A stretch of DNA of 64,000 bases. Source: Bradyrhizobium sp. CSA112. Its GTDB lineage: Bacteria; Pseudomonadota; Alphaproteobacteria; Rhizobiales; Xanthobacteraceae. A model generated the notes under the pieces. It saw only the letters and a program-made list of their open reading frames with translations. It searched no databases and was not told the origin of the DNA. Made by a program: the position numbers and the translations under genes. The first letter of the stretch is position 1. Each line of letters begins with the position of its first letter. Below, in pieces: positions 7,979-16,173 of the stretch. The stretch lies in the NCBI RefSeq assembly GCF_029051645.1, contig NZ_JAACFS010000021.1, positions 56,832 through 120,831 on the forward strand, written 5' to 3'.

Positions 7979-8284
7979 CTTTGCGTCTCCTGTCTGGAAT
8001 GGTGGTTGAGTAGTGAAGCCCTCTGCCCGCAATCGGCACCGTCGTGCCGAAAGGTGGAACGTTCTTGCATCTGTGAAGTTCCAATGTTCAGCACATCTTG
8101 CTTCTTCCACACGGCTGTCTTGCTGATGCCATCTGACACAAACAGAGTTAGGGCTGCCTCGATGCTGCAAAATTGTTGCGCGGTGATGGCCAAGCGCGCG
8201 GAAACCCGAAGCGGCATTCTTCACGTCCTCGTGTGCGAAACGCATTAGGGATTCTCGTTCACTCTCAACAGGTTTGCGGAACTC
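7979..8284. other. Divergent intergenic region
   Basis: This is 306 bases between the glycosyltransferase and ABC exporter starts. It holds the EcfG-type promoter at 8058-8082 facing left. An overlapping near-match faces right, with GGAAC at 8056-8060 and AGTT at 8077-8080. I see no gene. Confidence 0.6.
8058..8082 (-). promoter_or_regulatory. EcfG-type general stress promoter
   Basis: On the minus strand GGAAC (8078-8082), 16 bases and CGTT (8058-8061) match the -35/-10 consensus of alphaproteobacterial EcfG sigma factors exactly. It lies about 80 bases before the glycosyltransferase start. Function is inferred from the consensus. Confidence 0.6.
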
Positions 8285-10048
8285 ATGGACAATCTTTCAG
8301 GATATGTGCGACGGCCGTTTCCATTTGTGCTGCGCTATTTGCGCCGGCGTCGCGCGGCCCATGTGGTCATCGTGTCTGCCGTCATTGCAGCGGTTGCCTG
8401 CTCGGTGGGCACGCAGTACGGCGTGAAGAATCTGGTCGACAGCCTGACGGCCGGTTCGTCGCACGCGAGTAGCGTATGGCTGGCATTCGCTTTTCTCATG
8501 TCGCTGATCGCCGCCGACAATCTCTTGTGGCGGGTGGCAAGCTGGACGGCGAGCTTCACCTTCGTGGGCGTCACCGGCGATCTCCGCCGCGACATGTTCC
8601 GTCATCTGACCGGTCACGCACCCAGCTATTTTTCCGACCGGCTGCCGGGCATGCTGACCAGCCGTATCACCGCGACTTCCAACGCGGTGTTCACCGTTGA
8701 AAACATGTTTGTCTGGAACGTCTTGCCGCCGTGCATCGCGACGGTTTCGGCAATACTCCTGATAGGGACCGTCAGCCTGGCGATGTCTGCCGGGCTGATC
8801 GTCATTGCAGGTATCATGCTGATGGCGATGTTCCACCTCGCCGCGGCAGGCAAGCCGCTGCATGACGATTTCGCCGACAAGGCGGCTGCGGTGGACGGCG
8901 AGATGGTCGACGTCATCAGCAATCTGCCGCTGGTCCGCGCATTCTGCGGCCTCAGCTACGAACACGACCGCTTCGACGCCACCGTCGAGCGGGAACTCGA
9001 CGCCCGCGGGCGTAGCCTCCGTTATCTCGAGAAGCTGCGGCTCCTTCACGCCGTCGTGACAATCGCACTGACGATCGCCCTGCTGGCGTGGGTCATCACG
9101 CTCTGGCAGAACGGCGCGGCCACCACCGGCGACGTCGTGTTGGTTTGTACGCTGGGGCTTTCGATCCTGAGCGCGACGCGCGATCTTGCGGTGGCGCTGG
9201 TCGATGTGACCCAGCACGTCGCCCGTCTGACCGAAGCGATTGCGACCTTGTTGCTGCCGCACGAGTTGAAGGATCATCCCGAGGCCGAGCCGCTGATCCG
9301 CAGCGGCGCCGCCGTCGCCTTCAACAACGTCGCGTTCCACTATCCCGGCGGCGTTCAGGTGTTCGAGAAGTTCAACTTGCGCATTCAACCGGGACAGCGG
9401 CTCGGACTGGTCGGCCATTCCGGCGGTGGAAAATCCAGCCTGTTCGCGCTGCTGCAGCGGTTCTACGACATCCAGCGCGGCAGCATCACGATCGACGGCC
9501 AGGACATCGCGCGGGTGACGCAGCAAAGCCTGCGCGAGGCGATCTCGGTGGTGCCGCAGGACATCTCGCTGTTCCACCGCTCGATCATGGAAAACATCCG
9601 CTACGGACGGCCGAACGCGACCGACGACGAGGTGCTGCGCGCGGCGATTGCGGCGCGTTGCGATTTCATCGAAAATCTCCCCGAGGGCATGGCGACCATG
9701 GTCGGCGATCGCGGTATCAAGGTCTCCGGCGGACAGCGGCAGCGGATCGCCATCGCGCGCGCCTTCCTGAAGGACGCGCCGATCCTGTTGCTGGATGAAG
9801 CGACCGCCGCGCTCGACAGCGAATCCGAAGAGGCGATCCGCGAGGCATTGTCGCGGCTGATGCGCGGGCGTACTGTGATTGCCATCGCCCATCGTCTCGC
9901 CACCTTGCGCAATTTCGACCGCGTGGTGGTGCTGCAGGGCGGGCGGATCATCGAAGATGGACCGCCGGATATTCTCGTGCAGGGAAGGGGCCCTTACCGC
10001 GAGCTGGTGGCGCGCGAACTCGGCCGTCTCGCCACCCATGCGGCCTGA
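8285..10048 (+). CDS. ABC exporter, fused permease and ATPase (MsbA/multidrug type)
   Basis: This 587-residue half-transporter carries a six-helix membrane domain (about 25-300) and a nucleotide-binding domain from about 340. Visible are Walker A GHSGGGKSS (377-385), the signature SGGQRQR (481-487) and Walker B ILLLDE (500-505), followed by the H-loop AIAHRLAT. The inner-membrane homodimer probably exports lipid, glycan or drug; the substrate is not evident. The gene begins 306 bases from the divergent glycosyltransferase and is followed after 66 bases by the debranching enzyme. This association suggests a glycan-related cargo, which is inference. Confidence 0.88.
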   Translation: MDNLSGYVRRPFPFVLRYLRRRRAAHVVIVSAVIAAVACSVGTQYGVKNLVDSLTAGSSHASSVWLAFAFLMSLIAADNLLWRVASWTASFTFVGVTGDLRRDMFRHLTGHAPSYFSDRLPGMLTSRITATSNAVFTVENMFVWNVLPPCIATVSAILLIGTVSLAMSAGLIVIAGIMLMAMFHLAAAGKPLHDDFADKAAAVDGEMVDVISNLPLVRAFCGLSYEHDRFDATVERELDARGRSLRYLEKLRLLHAVVTIALTIALLAWVITLWQNGAATTGDVVLVCTLGLSILSATRDLAVALVDVTQHVARLTEAIATLLLPHELKDHPEAEPLIRSGAAVAFNNVAFHYPGGVQVFEKFNLRIQPGQRLGLVGHSGGGKSSLFALLQRFYDIQRGSITIDGQDIARVTQQSLREAISVVPQDISLFHRSIMENIRYGRPNATDDEVLRAAIAARCDFIENLPEGMATMVGDRGIKVSGGQRQRIAIARAFLKDAPILLLDEATAALDSESEEAIREALSRLMRGRTVIAIAHRLATLRNFDRVVVLQGGRIIEDGPPDILVQGRGPYRELVARELGRLATHAA

Positions 10049-10114
10049 TCTGCGGCAGTAGCGTTTGCGTACCGATGCGTCCATCACAACGCAAGGAAAT
10101 CGCTTGAGGTCCAG

Positions 10115-12313
10115 ATGACAGCCGAAGTCACCCAACTGGTCAGCATCGAGGCTGCCGAACACGTCGCGGAATCGTCATTCTACATCCCGATGACGGGACC
10201 GGCGACGCGGCCGCGCTGCACACTCAAGCACGACGACACCTTCATCGTGCTGGACAGCCATGGCGATATCGGCGCCTCTGCCGGCGGACCCGACGGCCTG
10301 TTCAACGCCGATACGCGTTATCTCGCCCGGCTGGAGATGGTGCTCGACGAAGTCCAGCCGCTGCTGCTCGGCACCAATCTGCGCGACGACAATTCGGCGT
10401 TGACCGTCGATCTCACCAATTCCGACGTTTACCGCAACGGCCGGCTGGCGTTGCAGAAGGACACGCTGCACATCGTGCGCTCGATTTTCCTGTGGCGCGG
10501 CACCGCCTACCAGCGCATCGCCCTGCAAAATCACGGCGACCGGCCGGCGAGCTTCGACCTGACGCTGCTGTTCGACAATGATTTCGCCGATTTGTTCGAG
10601 GTGCGCGGTGAGCGCCGGCCGCGCCGGGGAATAGGCTCCAGCCGGTTGCTCGGCCCCGCCGATGTCGTGCTGGAGTATAACGGGCTCGACGGCCAGACCC
10701 GCATTACCGCCTTGCATTTCGAGCCGCGGCCGACACGGCTCGCCGTCAACTCGGCGACCTATCATTTCGAGCTGGCGCCCAGGGAAGTGATCGCATTGTT
10801 CGTCGCGGTATCCTGCAACAAGCCGATCATGCAGAAGCCGATACCGTTCTACCGCGGTCTGTTGGCACACCGTCGCGAGATGCGGCGCTTGACGAGCGAC
10901 GCGGCCAGCATCGAGACGTCGAACGATATCTTCAACGAGGTGCTGTGCCAGGCAATGGCTGACCTCAACATGCTGATGACCGAAACGCCGCAGGGGCGGT
11001 ATCCCTATGCGGGCATTCCCTGGTATTCGACCACGTTCGGCCGCGACGGGTTGATCACCGCGCTGCAGATGCTGTGGGTCGATCCGCGCATTGCCCAGGG
11101 CGTGCTGCGGCGACTCGCTTTCTTCCAGGCCAAGACCACCGATCCGCTGGCCGACGCCGAGCCCGGCAAGATCCTGCACGAGATGCGCGGCGGCGAGATG
11201 GCCGCGCTACGCGAGGTGCCGTTCGCGCAGTATTACGGCAGCGTCGATTCGACCTCGCTGTTCGTTCTGCTGGCTGGTCTTTATGTCGAACGCACTGGCG
11301 ACGAGGCGACGCTGGCCGAGTTGTGGCCGGCGATCGAAGCGGCGTTGCAATGGATCGACGGCCCCGGCGATCCCGACAAGGACGGATTCGTCGAATACCA
11401 GCGCGCCACCGAGCAGGGGCTTGCCAACCAGGGCTGGAAGGATTCCTTCGACGCGATCTTTCATGCCGATGGGCAACTCGCCGAAGGCTATATCGCGCTG
11501 GCGGAGGTTCAGGGATATGTCTTTGCCGGCAAGCGGCTGGCGGCGCGGTGCGCCCGGCGGCTGGGATTGATCGATCAGGCGGCGAAGCTCGAATCCGAAG
11601 CCCTGCTCCTTGCCGAGCGCTTCGAAGCGGCGTTCTGGTGCGAGGAACTCGGCACCTATGCGGTGGCGCTCGACGGCGCCAAGCGGCCGTGCCAGGTGCG
11701 AACCTCGAATGCCGGCCAGCTTCTCTTCACCGGCATCGTTCGAACCGATCGTGCGCGGCGGGTCGCGGCCGATCTGATGAGCCACAAATTCTTTTCGGGA
11801 TGGGGCATCCGCACCGTTGCGCGCGGCGAAGTCCGTTACAACCCGATGTCCTATCACGATGGATCGATCTGGCCGCACGACAATGCGCTGATCGCGCTCG
11901 GTTTCGCGCGCTATGGCCTGAAGCATTCAGTGGCGCATCTGTTCAAGGCCCTGTTCGACGCTGCGAGCTACATGGACCTGCGGCGGCTGCCGGAATTGTT
12001 CTGCGGATTCCGACGCGAGAGGCGGCGCGGACCGGTGCTCTATCCGGTCGCCTGCGCGCCGCAGGCCTGGGCCAGTGCGACGCCCTTCACCCTGCTGGAA
12101 GCGGCGCTCGGTCTTGAGTTCGATGGCGCGCGCGGCGAGATCAGGCTTCGCGATCCGCGCCTGCCGGAATTCCTAAATGAGGTGCTGTTGCGCGATCTGC
12201 GGCTCGGGCCTTCCAGCGTCGACTTGAGGGTTCGCCGTCACGGCGATGAAGTATCGCTCGAGGTCGTGCGAACCCGCGGCCATATTCAGGTGTCGATCGT
12301 ATTGACGCATTAG
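10115..12313 (+). CDS. Glycogen debranching-type enzyme (amylo-alpha-1,6-glucosidase family)
   Basis: This 732-residue cytoplasmic protein has an N-terminal beta-rich GDE_N_bis domain (about 30-240, including GGPDGLFNADTRYL) and a C-terminal (alpha/alpha)6 glucosidase domain. That domain contains PYAGIPWYSTTFGRDGLIT (about 291-309), DGFVEYQR and SYHDGSIWPHDN (about 577-588). The acidic residues in these motifs are candidate catalytic groups. The family is a bacterial relative of glycogen debranching enzymes, and some members act on other oligosaccharides or sucrose. GAGG precedes the ATG closely. It probably shares a transcript with the ABC exporter upstream and the PRC-barrel gene downstream. 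Confidence 0.85.
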   Translation: MTAEVTQLVSIEAAEHVAESSFYIPMTGPATRPRCTLKHDDTFIVLDSHGDIGASAGGPDGLFNADTRYLARLEMVLDEVQPLLLGTNLRDDNSALTVDLTNSDVYRNGRLALQKDTLHIVRSIFLWRGTAYQRIALQNHGDRPASFDLTLLFDNDFADLFEVRGERRPRRGIGSSRLLGPADVVLEYNGLDGQTRITALHFEPRPTRLAVNSATYHFELAPREVIALFVAVSCNKPIMQKPIPFYRGLLAHRREMRRLTSDAASIETSNDIFNEVLCQAMADLNMLMTETPQGRYPYAGIPWYSTTFGRDGLITALQMLWVDPRIAQGVLRRLAFFQAKTTDPLADAEPGKILHEMRGGEMAALREVPFAQYYGSVDSTSLFVLLAGLYVERTGDEATLAELWPAIEAALQWIDGPGDPDKDGFVEYQRATEQGLANQGWKDSFDAIFHADGQLAEGYIALAEVQGYVFAGKRLAARCARRLGLIDQAAKLESEALLLAERFEAAFWCEELGTYAVALDGAKRPCQVRTSNAGQLLFTGIVRTDRARRVAADLMSHKFFSGWGIRTVARGEVRYNPMSYHDGSIWPHDNALIALGFARYGLKHSVAHLFKALFDAASYMDLRRLPELFCGFRRERRRGPVLYPVACAPQAWASATPFTLLEAALGLEFDGARGEIRLRDPRLPEFLNEVLLRDLRLGPSSVDLRVRRHGDEVSLEVVRTRGHIQVSIVLTH

Positions 12314-12355
12314 GAGCCATGTGCGGCTCATACGACTGAAAGTCAGGAGGGCCAT

Positions 12356-12841
12356 ATGCGCATCGGTATTCTCATTTTGTTTCTGGTCGCCGGACTTGCC
12401 GGCGGCCCGGCCGCGTATTCGGCGGAGGACACCGGCACGACGCAGGGTAGCCCCACCGCGCCGCAGGATGCCGCAAAAGAGCCCCCGCCGCCGCCGTCGG
12501 TCACGGTGATCGGCGCCAGGGATGCCCACGGCATTCTCGGCCGCGAAGTTCGCAGCGCGGCGAACGAAGGTATGGGGCGCATCGTCGATGTGATCGTGGA
12601 CCGCGAGGGCACCGTGCGTGCCGCGGTAATCGATTTCGGCGGTTTTCTCGGCGTCGGCAGCCGGAAGATCGTCGTCGACTGGAGGGCGCTGCGTTTCTGG
12701 GGCGTTGCCAACAAGCGTGACAGCATCACGCTTGAGCTGACCAAGGCTCAGGTGGCGGCGGCGCCCGAATACAAGGAGGACGCGCCGGTCATCGTTCTCG
12801 GTGCCGCCGGCCGTTTGCAGCCGTGGGATTTCGATCACTAG
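12356..12841 (+). CDS. Secreted PRC-barrel domain protein
   Basis: This 161-residue protein has a cleavable signal peptide (MRIGILILFLVAGLAGGPAAYSAE). A proline-rich linker (residues 35-50) follows, then a PRC-barrel domain beginning IGARDAHGILGREVRSAANEGMGRIVDVIVD. PRC barrels are small beta-barrels found in photosynthetic reaction-centre H subunits and in stress proteins. In rhizobia, secreted versions are often stress-induced. AGGAGG lies 7 bases before the ATG. It follows the debranching gene by 42 bases. No catalytic residues are evident, and a structural or binding role at the envelope is the most that can be said. Confidence 0.85.
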   Translation: MRIGILILFLVAGLAGGPAAYSAEDTGTTQGSPTAPQDAAKEPPPPPSVTVIGARDAHGILGREVRSAANEGMGRIVDVIVDREGTVRAAVIDFGGFLGVGSRKIVVDWRALRFWGVANKRDSITLELTKAQVAAAPEYKEDAPVIVLGAAGRLQPWDFDH

Positions 12842-12914
12842 AGCAAGATCCGGAAAGTGGGTACCGGCTTTCCTCGGGACAAACACGAGCGTTTGCCCGG
12901 AGATCATGCTCAAA
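12841..12914. repeat. Dispersed rhizobial repeat (GAGCAAGATCCGG...GATCATGCTC)
   Basis: The element begins GAGCAAGATCCGGAAAGTGG and ends GATCATGCTCAA. It contains an inner inverted segment around AAACACGAGCGTTTG. Repeats of this form are frequent between genes in Bradyrhizobium. Its right end abuts the ribosome-binding site of the next gene. Confidence 0.65.
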
Positions 12915-12922
12915 TAAGGAGG

Positions 12923-14248
12923 ATGAGCAGCCTGGTCGCGCGTCCATCCCAATCGTTCGATCGAATCGACGGCGATCGCCACGGGCGATCCGCCGGTGAG
13001 GGCAATGTCGTGCCGCTTCCGCCGTCGTCCGGTACCAGGCAGAAGCCGTCGCGCGAAAGCCAGCGCGGTCTCGACTGGTTCATCTTCTTTCTCGCCGACG
13101 TTCAGACCGGCTTCGGTCCGTTCGTTGCGGTCTATCTGACCACGCAGAAATGGACGCAGGTCGAGATCGGCTTCGTGCTGTCGATCGGCGGCATCATCGG
13201 TCTGCTCGGGCAGATGCCGGGCGGCGCCATCGTCGATGCCGCGCGCTCCGAGCGCCTGGTAGCGGGTCTGGCGGTCGCCACCATCGGCTGCGCCGCGCTG
13301 GCCTATGCGTTATGGCCGATCTTTCCGGTGGTGACTGCAGCGGCGACGCTGCATGCGCTGGCGAGCTGCGTGCTGGGTCCGGCGATTGCGGCGATCAGTC
13401 TTGGCCTGGTCGGGCCGTTCGCAATCGGGGAGCGGCTCGGACGCAACGCCCGCTTCGCATCGCTCGGCAACGGCTCGGCGGCGGCGCTGATGGGCGCCGT
13501 CGGTTACCTGTTGTCGAGCCAGGCGGTGTTCCTCGTGACCTTCCTTCTGGCAATCCCCACATTGCTGGCGCTGTCGCGCATCCGCGGGCAGGAGATCGAC
13601 GTAGCTCAAAGCCACGGCGCCGTCGTGCGCGAGGTTCCTGATAAAGAGGCCACCAGCGTTTTCCATCTGCTGCGGCAACGGCCGCTGCTGATCTTCGCCG
13701 GCGGCGTGCTGCTGTTTCAGCTCGCGAATGCGGCGATGCTGCCGCTGATGGCCGGCGTCGTCACGACGCGGTCGAGCCAATGGGCGCCGGTGCTGATTGC
13801 GGCCTGCATCATCGTGCCGCAAGCCATCGTCGCGTTGACCTCCCCGTCGGTCGGTCGCAAGGCGCAAGCATGGGGAAGGCGGCCGCTGCTGCTGCTGGCG
13901 TTCGGCGCGCTGGCGATCCGCGGCCTGCTGTTTGCTGTTGTCAGGGATCCCTATCTCTTGGTCGTCGTGCAGGTGTTCGACGGCATTACCGCGGCCGTGC
14001 TCAGCGTGATGGTGCCGCTGATCGTGGCCGATATCGCCTTCGGAAGCGGCCACTTCAATCTGGCACAAGGCGCCGTCGGGACCGCGACCGGCATCGGCGC
14101 GTCGCTCAGTACGGTGCTGGCGGGATATGTCAGCGATACTTTCGGCAGCAGCACAGCCTTCGTCGGGTTAGCTGCGATTGCAGCCCTTGGCCTGACGGTG
14201 ATCTGGCTGTTCATGCCGGAGACGCGGCGGACCGAGGATCAAGCGTGA
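12923..14248 (+). CDS. Major facilitator superfamily transporter
   Basis: This inner-membrane protein of about 441 residues has some 12 predicted hydrophobic segments and an unstructured N-terminal tail of about 45 residues. Membrane segments begin at FFLADVQTGFGPFVAVYLTT. The loop 2-3 region GQMPGGAIVDAARSERLV resembles the MFS signature. The frame is open further upstream, but that part is a dispersed repeat, so translation should begin at or after the ATG at 12923. A strong AAGGAGG directly abuts this ATG, so a non-ATG start a few codons on is possible. Substrate unknown. Its 3' end overlaps the next, convergent MFS gene by 38 bases. Confidence 0.8.
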   Translation: MSSLVARPSQSFDRIDGDRHGRSAGEGNVVPLPPSSGTRQKPSRESQRGLDWFIFFLADVQTGFGPFVAVYLTTQKWTQVEIGFVLSIGGIIGLLGQMPGGAIVDAARSERLVAGLAVATIGCAALAYALWPIFPVVTAAATLHALASCVLGPAIAAISLGLVGPFAIGERLGRNARFASLGNGSAAALMGAVGYLLSSQAVFLVTFLLAIPTLLALSRIRGQEIDVAQSHGAVVREVPDKEATSVFHLLRQRPLLIFAGGVLLFQLANAAMLPLMAGVVTTRSSQWAPVLIAACIIVPQAIVALTSPSVGRKAQAWGRRPLLLLAFGALAIRGLLFAVVRDPYLLVVVQVFDGITAAVLSVMVPLIVADIAFGSGHFNLAQGAVGTATGIGASLSTVLAGYVSDTFGSSTAFVGLAAIAALGLTVIWLFMPETRRTEDQA

Positions 14249-15440
14249 GGCGCGAGGTCAATAGCGCGGCGATAGCGAGCGACGCGCCGATGCCGGCGAT
14301 GCAGGCGGTCCATCCGAAGCGGTCGAATAACTGGCCCAGCACGGCGCTGCCGACGAGGCCGCCAAGGAAATAGCCGGCAAGGTAGGTTCCGCTGGCAATG
14401 CCGCGGTTGTCGCTGGCCGCCTGCCCGACGAAGCCGGTGGCGCAGGCCTGTGCGAAGAATGTGCCGACGCCTACCAGCACCATTCCAGTCAATACCTCCA
14501 GGAGATGTGCAGACAGCATCAGCGGCAGGCCCAAAGCAGCAACCGCGAGCGCGCCCCAGATCGCCGGTCGCGTGCCAACGCGCGCCACCGCCTTGCCGGC
14601 GAACAGCGTCGTGACCACAGAGGGCGCGAAGACGAAATAAACCAAGCCGAGATCCATCGGCCCGAGCGAGAGCGGCGGGCGCACCAGCACAAAGTTGACG
14701 AAGGTGAAGGTGCCGATAAAGGCAAACAGGATGCAGAAGCCGATGGCAAAAGCCGAGCGCAGCGCCGGGTTACGCCAATGCTCGACCATCGCCGCGAACG
14801 GCGGCCGTTCCGTCGACGTCGCGCGCATCGGCTCGACCCGATGGATGGTGAAGTACACCAGCACGGCGCCGGCGAGATTGAGCAGCGCGAAGAAATGGAA
14901 GTTCGAGGCCAGCCCGAGCGTATCGACCACCGCGGCCGACACCAGCCGCCCGATCAGATTGCTCGCGACATTGCCGGTGATATAGGCCGCGAACGCGCCG
15001 CCCGCATCCATCGAACTGCATTGCTCGCCGAGATAGGCTAGCGTCAATGCAAACGCCGAGGCCATGCAGAGGCCTTGGGCGATGCGAAGCACCGTGAACG
15101 CCGTGAGATCCGGCGCGATCGCCAGCAACGTGGTGGGAATGGCCAGCAGGATCAGGCTCACGAGAATGCCGAGCCGGCGGTCGATATGCGGGCTCAGGAA
15201 GCCGATAACGAGACCGGCAACGGCCATGCCGATGGTGCTGGCATTGACCGCGAATCCCATGGCGGCCGGGGTTACATTGTAGTGCCGGGCCAGCGAGGGG
15301 AGGATCGCCTGCGTTGCGAACAAATCAACCACGGTCAGGAACGCCGTGAGGCCGATGACGAGGGATCGCAGCACGACGCCGGGCGAGTGACCATGCATTT
15401 CCACCGCTTTGGATTTCGTCGGCGCGGAGATGTCGGTCAT
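14211..15440 (-). CDS. Major facilitator superfamily transporter (AraJ/YnfM-like efflux)
   Basis: This 409-residue protein has about 12 membrane segments, with a short cytoplasmic N-terminus before LVIGLTAFLTVVDLFATQAILPSLARHYNV. That entry, and the GFAVNASTIGMAVAGLVIGFLSPHIDRRLGI region with its loop 2-3 motif, resemble the arabinose/sugar-efflux or YnfM-like MFS branch. An in-frame TTG lies at 15452, but ATG 15440 gives the usual MTDIS-type start. The tail-to-tail overlap with the upstream MFS gene means the two transcripts are antisense to each other at their ends. Substrate unknown. Confidence 0.82.
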   Translation of the reverse strand: MTDISAPTKSKAVEMHGHSPGVVLRSLVIGLTAFLTVVDLFATQAILPSLARHYNVTPAAMGFAVNASTIGMAVAGLVIGFLSPHIDRRLGILVSLILLAIPTTLLAIAPDLTAFTVLRIAQGLCMASAFALTLAYLGEQCSSMDAGGAFAAYITGNVASNLIGRLVSAAVVDTLGLASNFHFFALLNLAGAVLVYFTIHRVEPMRATSTERPPFAAMVEHWRNPALRSAFAIGFCILFAFIGTFTFVNFVLVRPPLSLGPMDLGLVYFVFAPSVVTTLFAGKAVARVGTRPAIWGALAVAALGLPLMLSAHLLEVLTGMVLVGVGTFFAQACATGFVGQAASDNRGIASGTYLAGYFLGGLVGSAVLGQLFDRFGWTACIAGIGASLAIAALLTSRLTLDPRSAASPA

Positions 15441-15549
15441 GGCGCTTCTCAATGCTCTTGAAAAAGAAGGATGTGACGCCTGGGCGTGTGGGGCGACACG
15501 GGGGATCCCCGGCCGTCACATCCGGCAACGAGACGTCAGGTGGCGCTCC

Positions 15550-16041
15550 TTACATGTTGTGATCGTGCGGATCCTTGCGGACGTCGCCGACATAGAGAAT
15601 GACCGTCTCCTTGCCGAGATTCTTCCACCAGTGCGAGGTGCCGGCGACTTCGGGCCTGATCTCGCCTGCCTTGTGCACGATCGGCTCTGCGCAGTTGCTG
15701 GCGTACTCGACAATCTCACCCTGCTGGACATAGATCAGCGCAGGACGGTCGTCATGGCTGTGCCATGGCACGATGCCGCCGGGCTCGATCGTCAGCTTGC
15801 GGAAGCGCAGTTCGCGATCCCTGATGTTGGCCGGCTGTTTCTCGAGGTTGATCGAGCCAAGGGTGACGTCGGTGACGCCGACCGCCTTGTAGTCGACCAT
15901 CGGGCGGACGTTGGGCTGCATCTTGCCGGTCGGGCATTCGCCGGCGGTGGCGGTCGAGGTGGTTGCAACCGAACCTGCAATCATTCCGGCGAGTGCGAGA
16001 CCTTGCCAGATTGTGCATGAAGCGACGTTGGATTTGGACAT
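15550..16041 (-). CDS. Secreted cupin-domain protein
   Basis: This 163-residue protein has a signal peptide ending near TATAGE. A single cupin beta-barrel follows: PGGIVPWHSHDDRPALIYVQQGEI (about 89-112) carries the first cupin motif with its His ligands, and SHWWKNLGKETVILYVGDV is the second. The fold would bind a metal in the periplasm, but the reaction is unknown. AGAGGAG lies about 10 bases before the ATG. Its upstream space holds an ATAG-N7-CTAT box (16155-16169), the same LysR-type motif found near DUF302 and the LysR gene. The disulfide oxidoreductase lies just upstream on the same strand. Confidence 0.82.
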   Translation of the reverse strand: MSKSNVASCTIWQGLALAGMIAGSVATTSTATAGECPTGKMQPNVRPMVDYKAVGVTDVTLGSINLEKQPANIRDRELRFRKLTIEPGGIVPWHSHDDRPALIYVQQGEIVEYASNCAEPIVHKAGEIRPEVAGTSHWWKNLGKETVILYVGDVRKDPHDHNM

Positions 16042-16154
16042 GTCATGGTCTCCTCTGTTTCTATCTTTGCCGCGGCCCGAACGATCTGGCCGGGTACGTC
16101 ATCACCATCAAGGAAACCGCTCACGAGAGGAAATGCCGGTTGGCTCTTGACTCC

Positions 16155-16169
16155 ATAGCGTCGCGCTAT
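16155..16169. promoter_or_regulatory. LysR-type box upstream of the cupin gene
   Basis: ATAGCGTCGCGCTAT is the core of a perfect 17-bp palindrome (16154-16170) and fits AT-N11-AT. It lies 113 bases before the cupin start and directly after the oxidoreductase stop. A hairpin terminator role is also possible. Confidence 0.5.
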
Positions 16170-16173
16170 GCGC

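Noticed and set aside
8297..10162. Long open frame on the minus strand opposite the ABC exporter gene
   Set aside because: It mirrors the codon pattern of the exporter, is rich in Arg, Gln, His and Asp, and has no family motif. It is a high-GC shadow frame.
12857..12922. Upstream extension of the MFS transporter
   Set aside because: The sequence is the dispersed repeat at 12841-12914, which is intergenic elsewhere, so it is unlikely to be translated.
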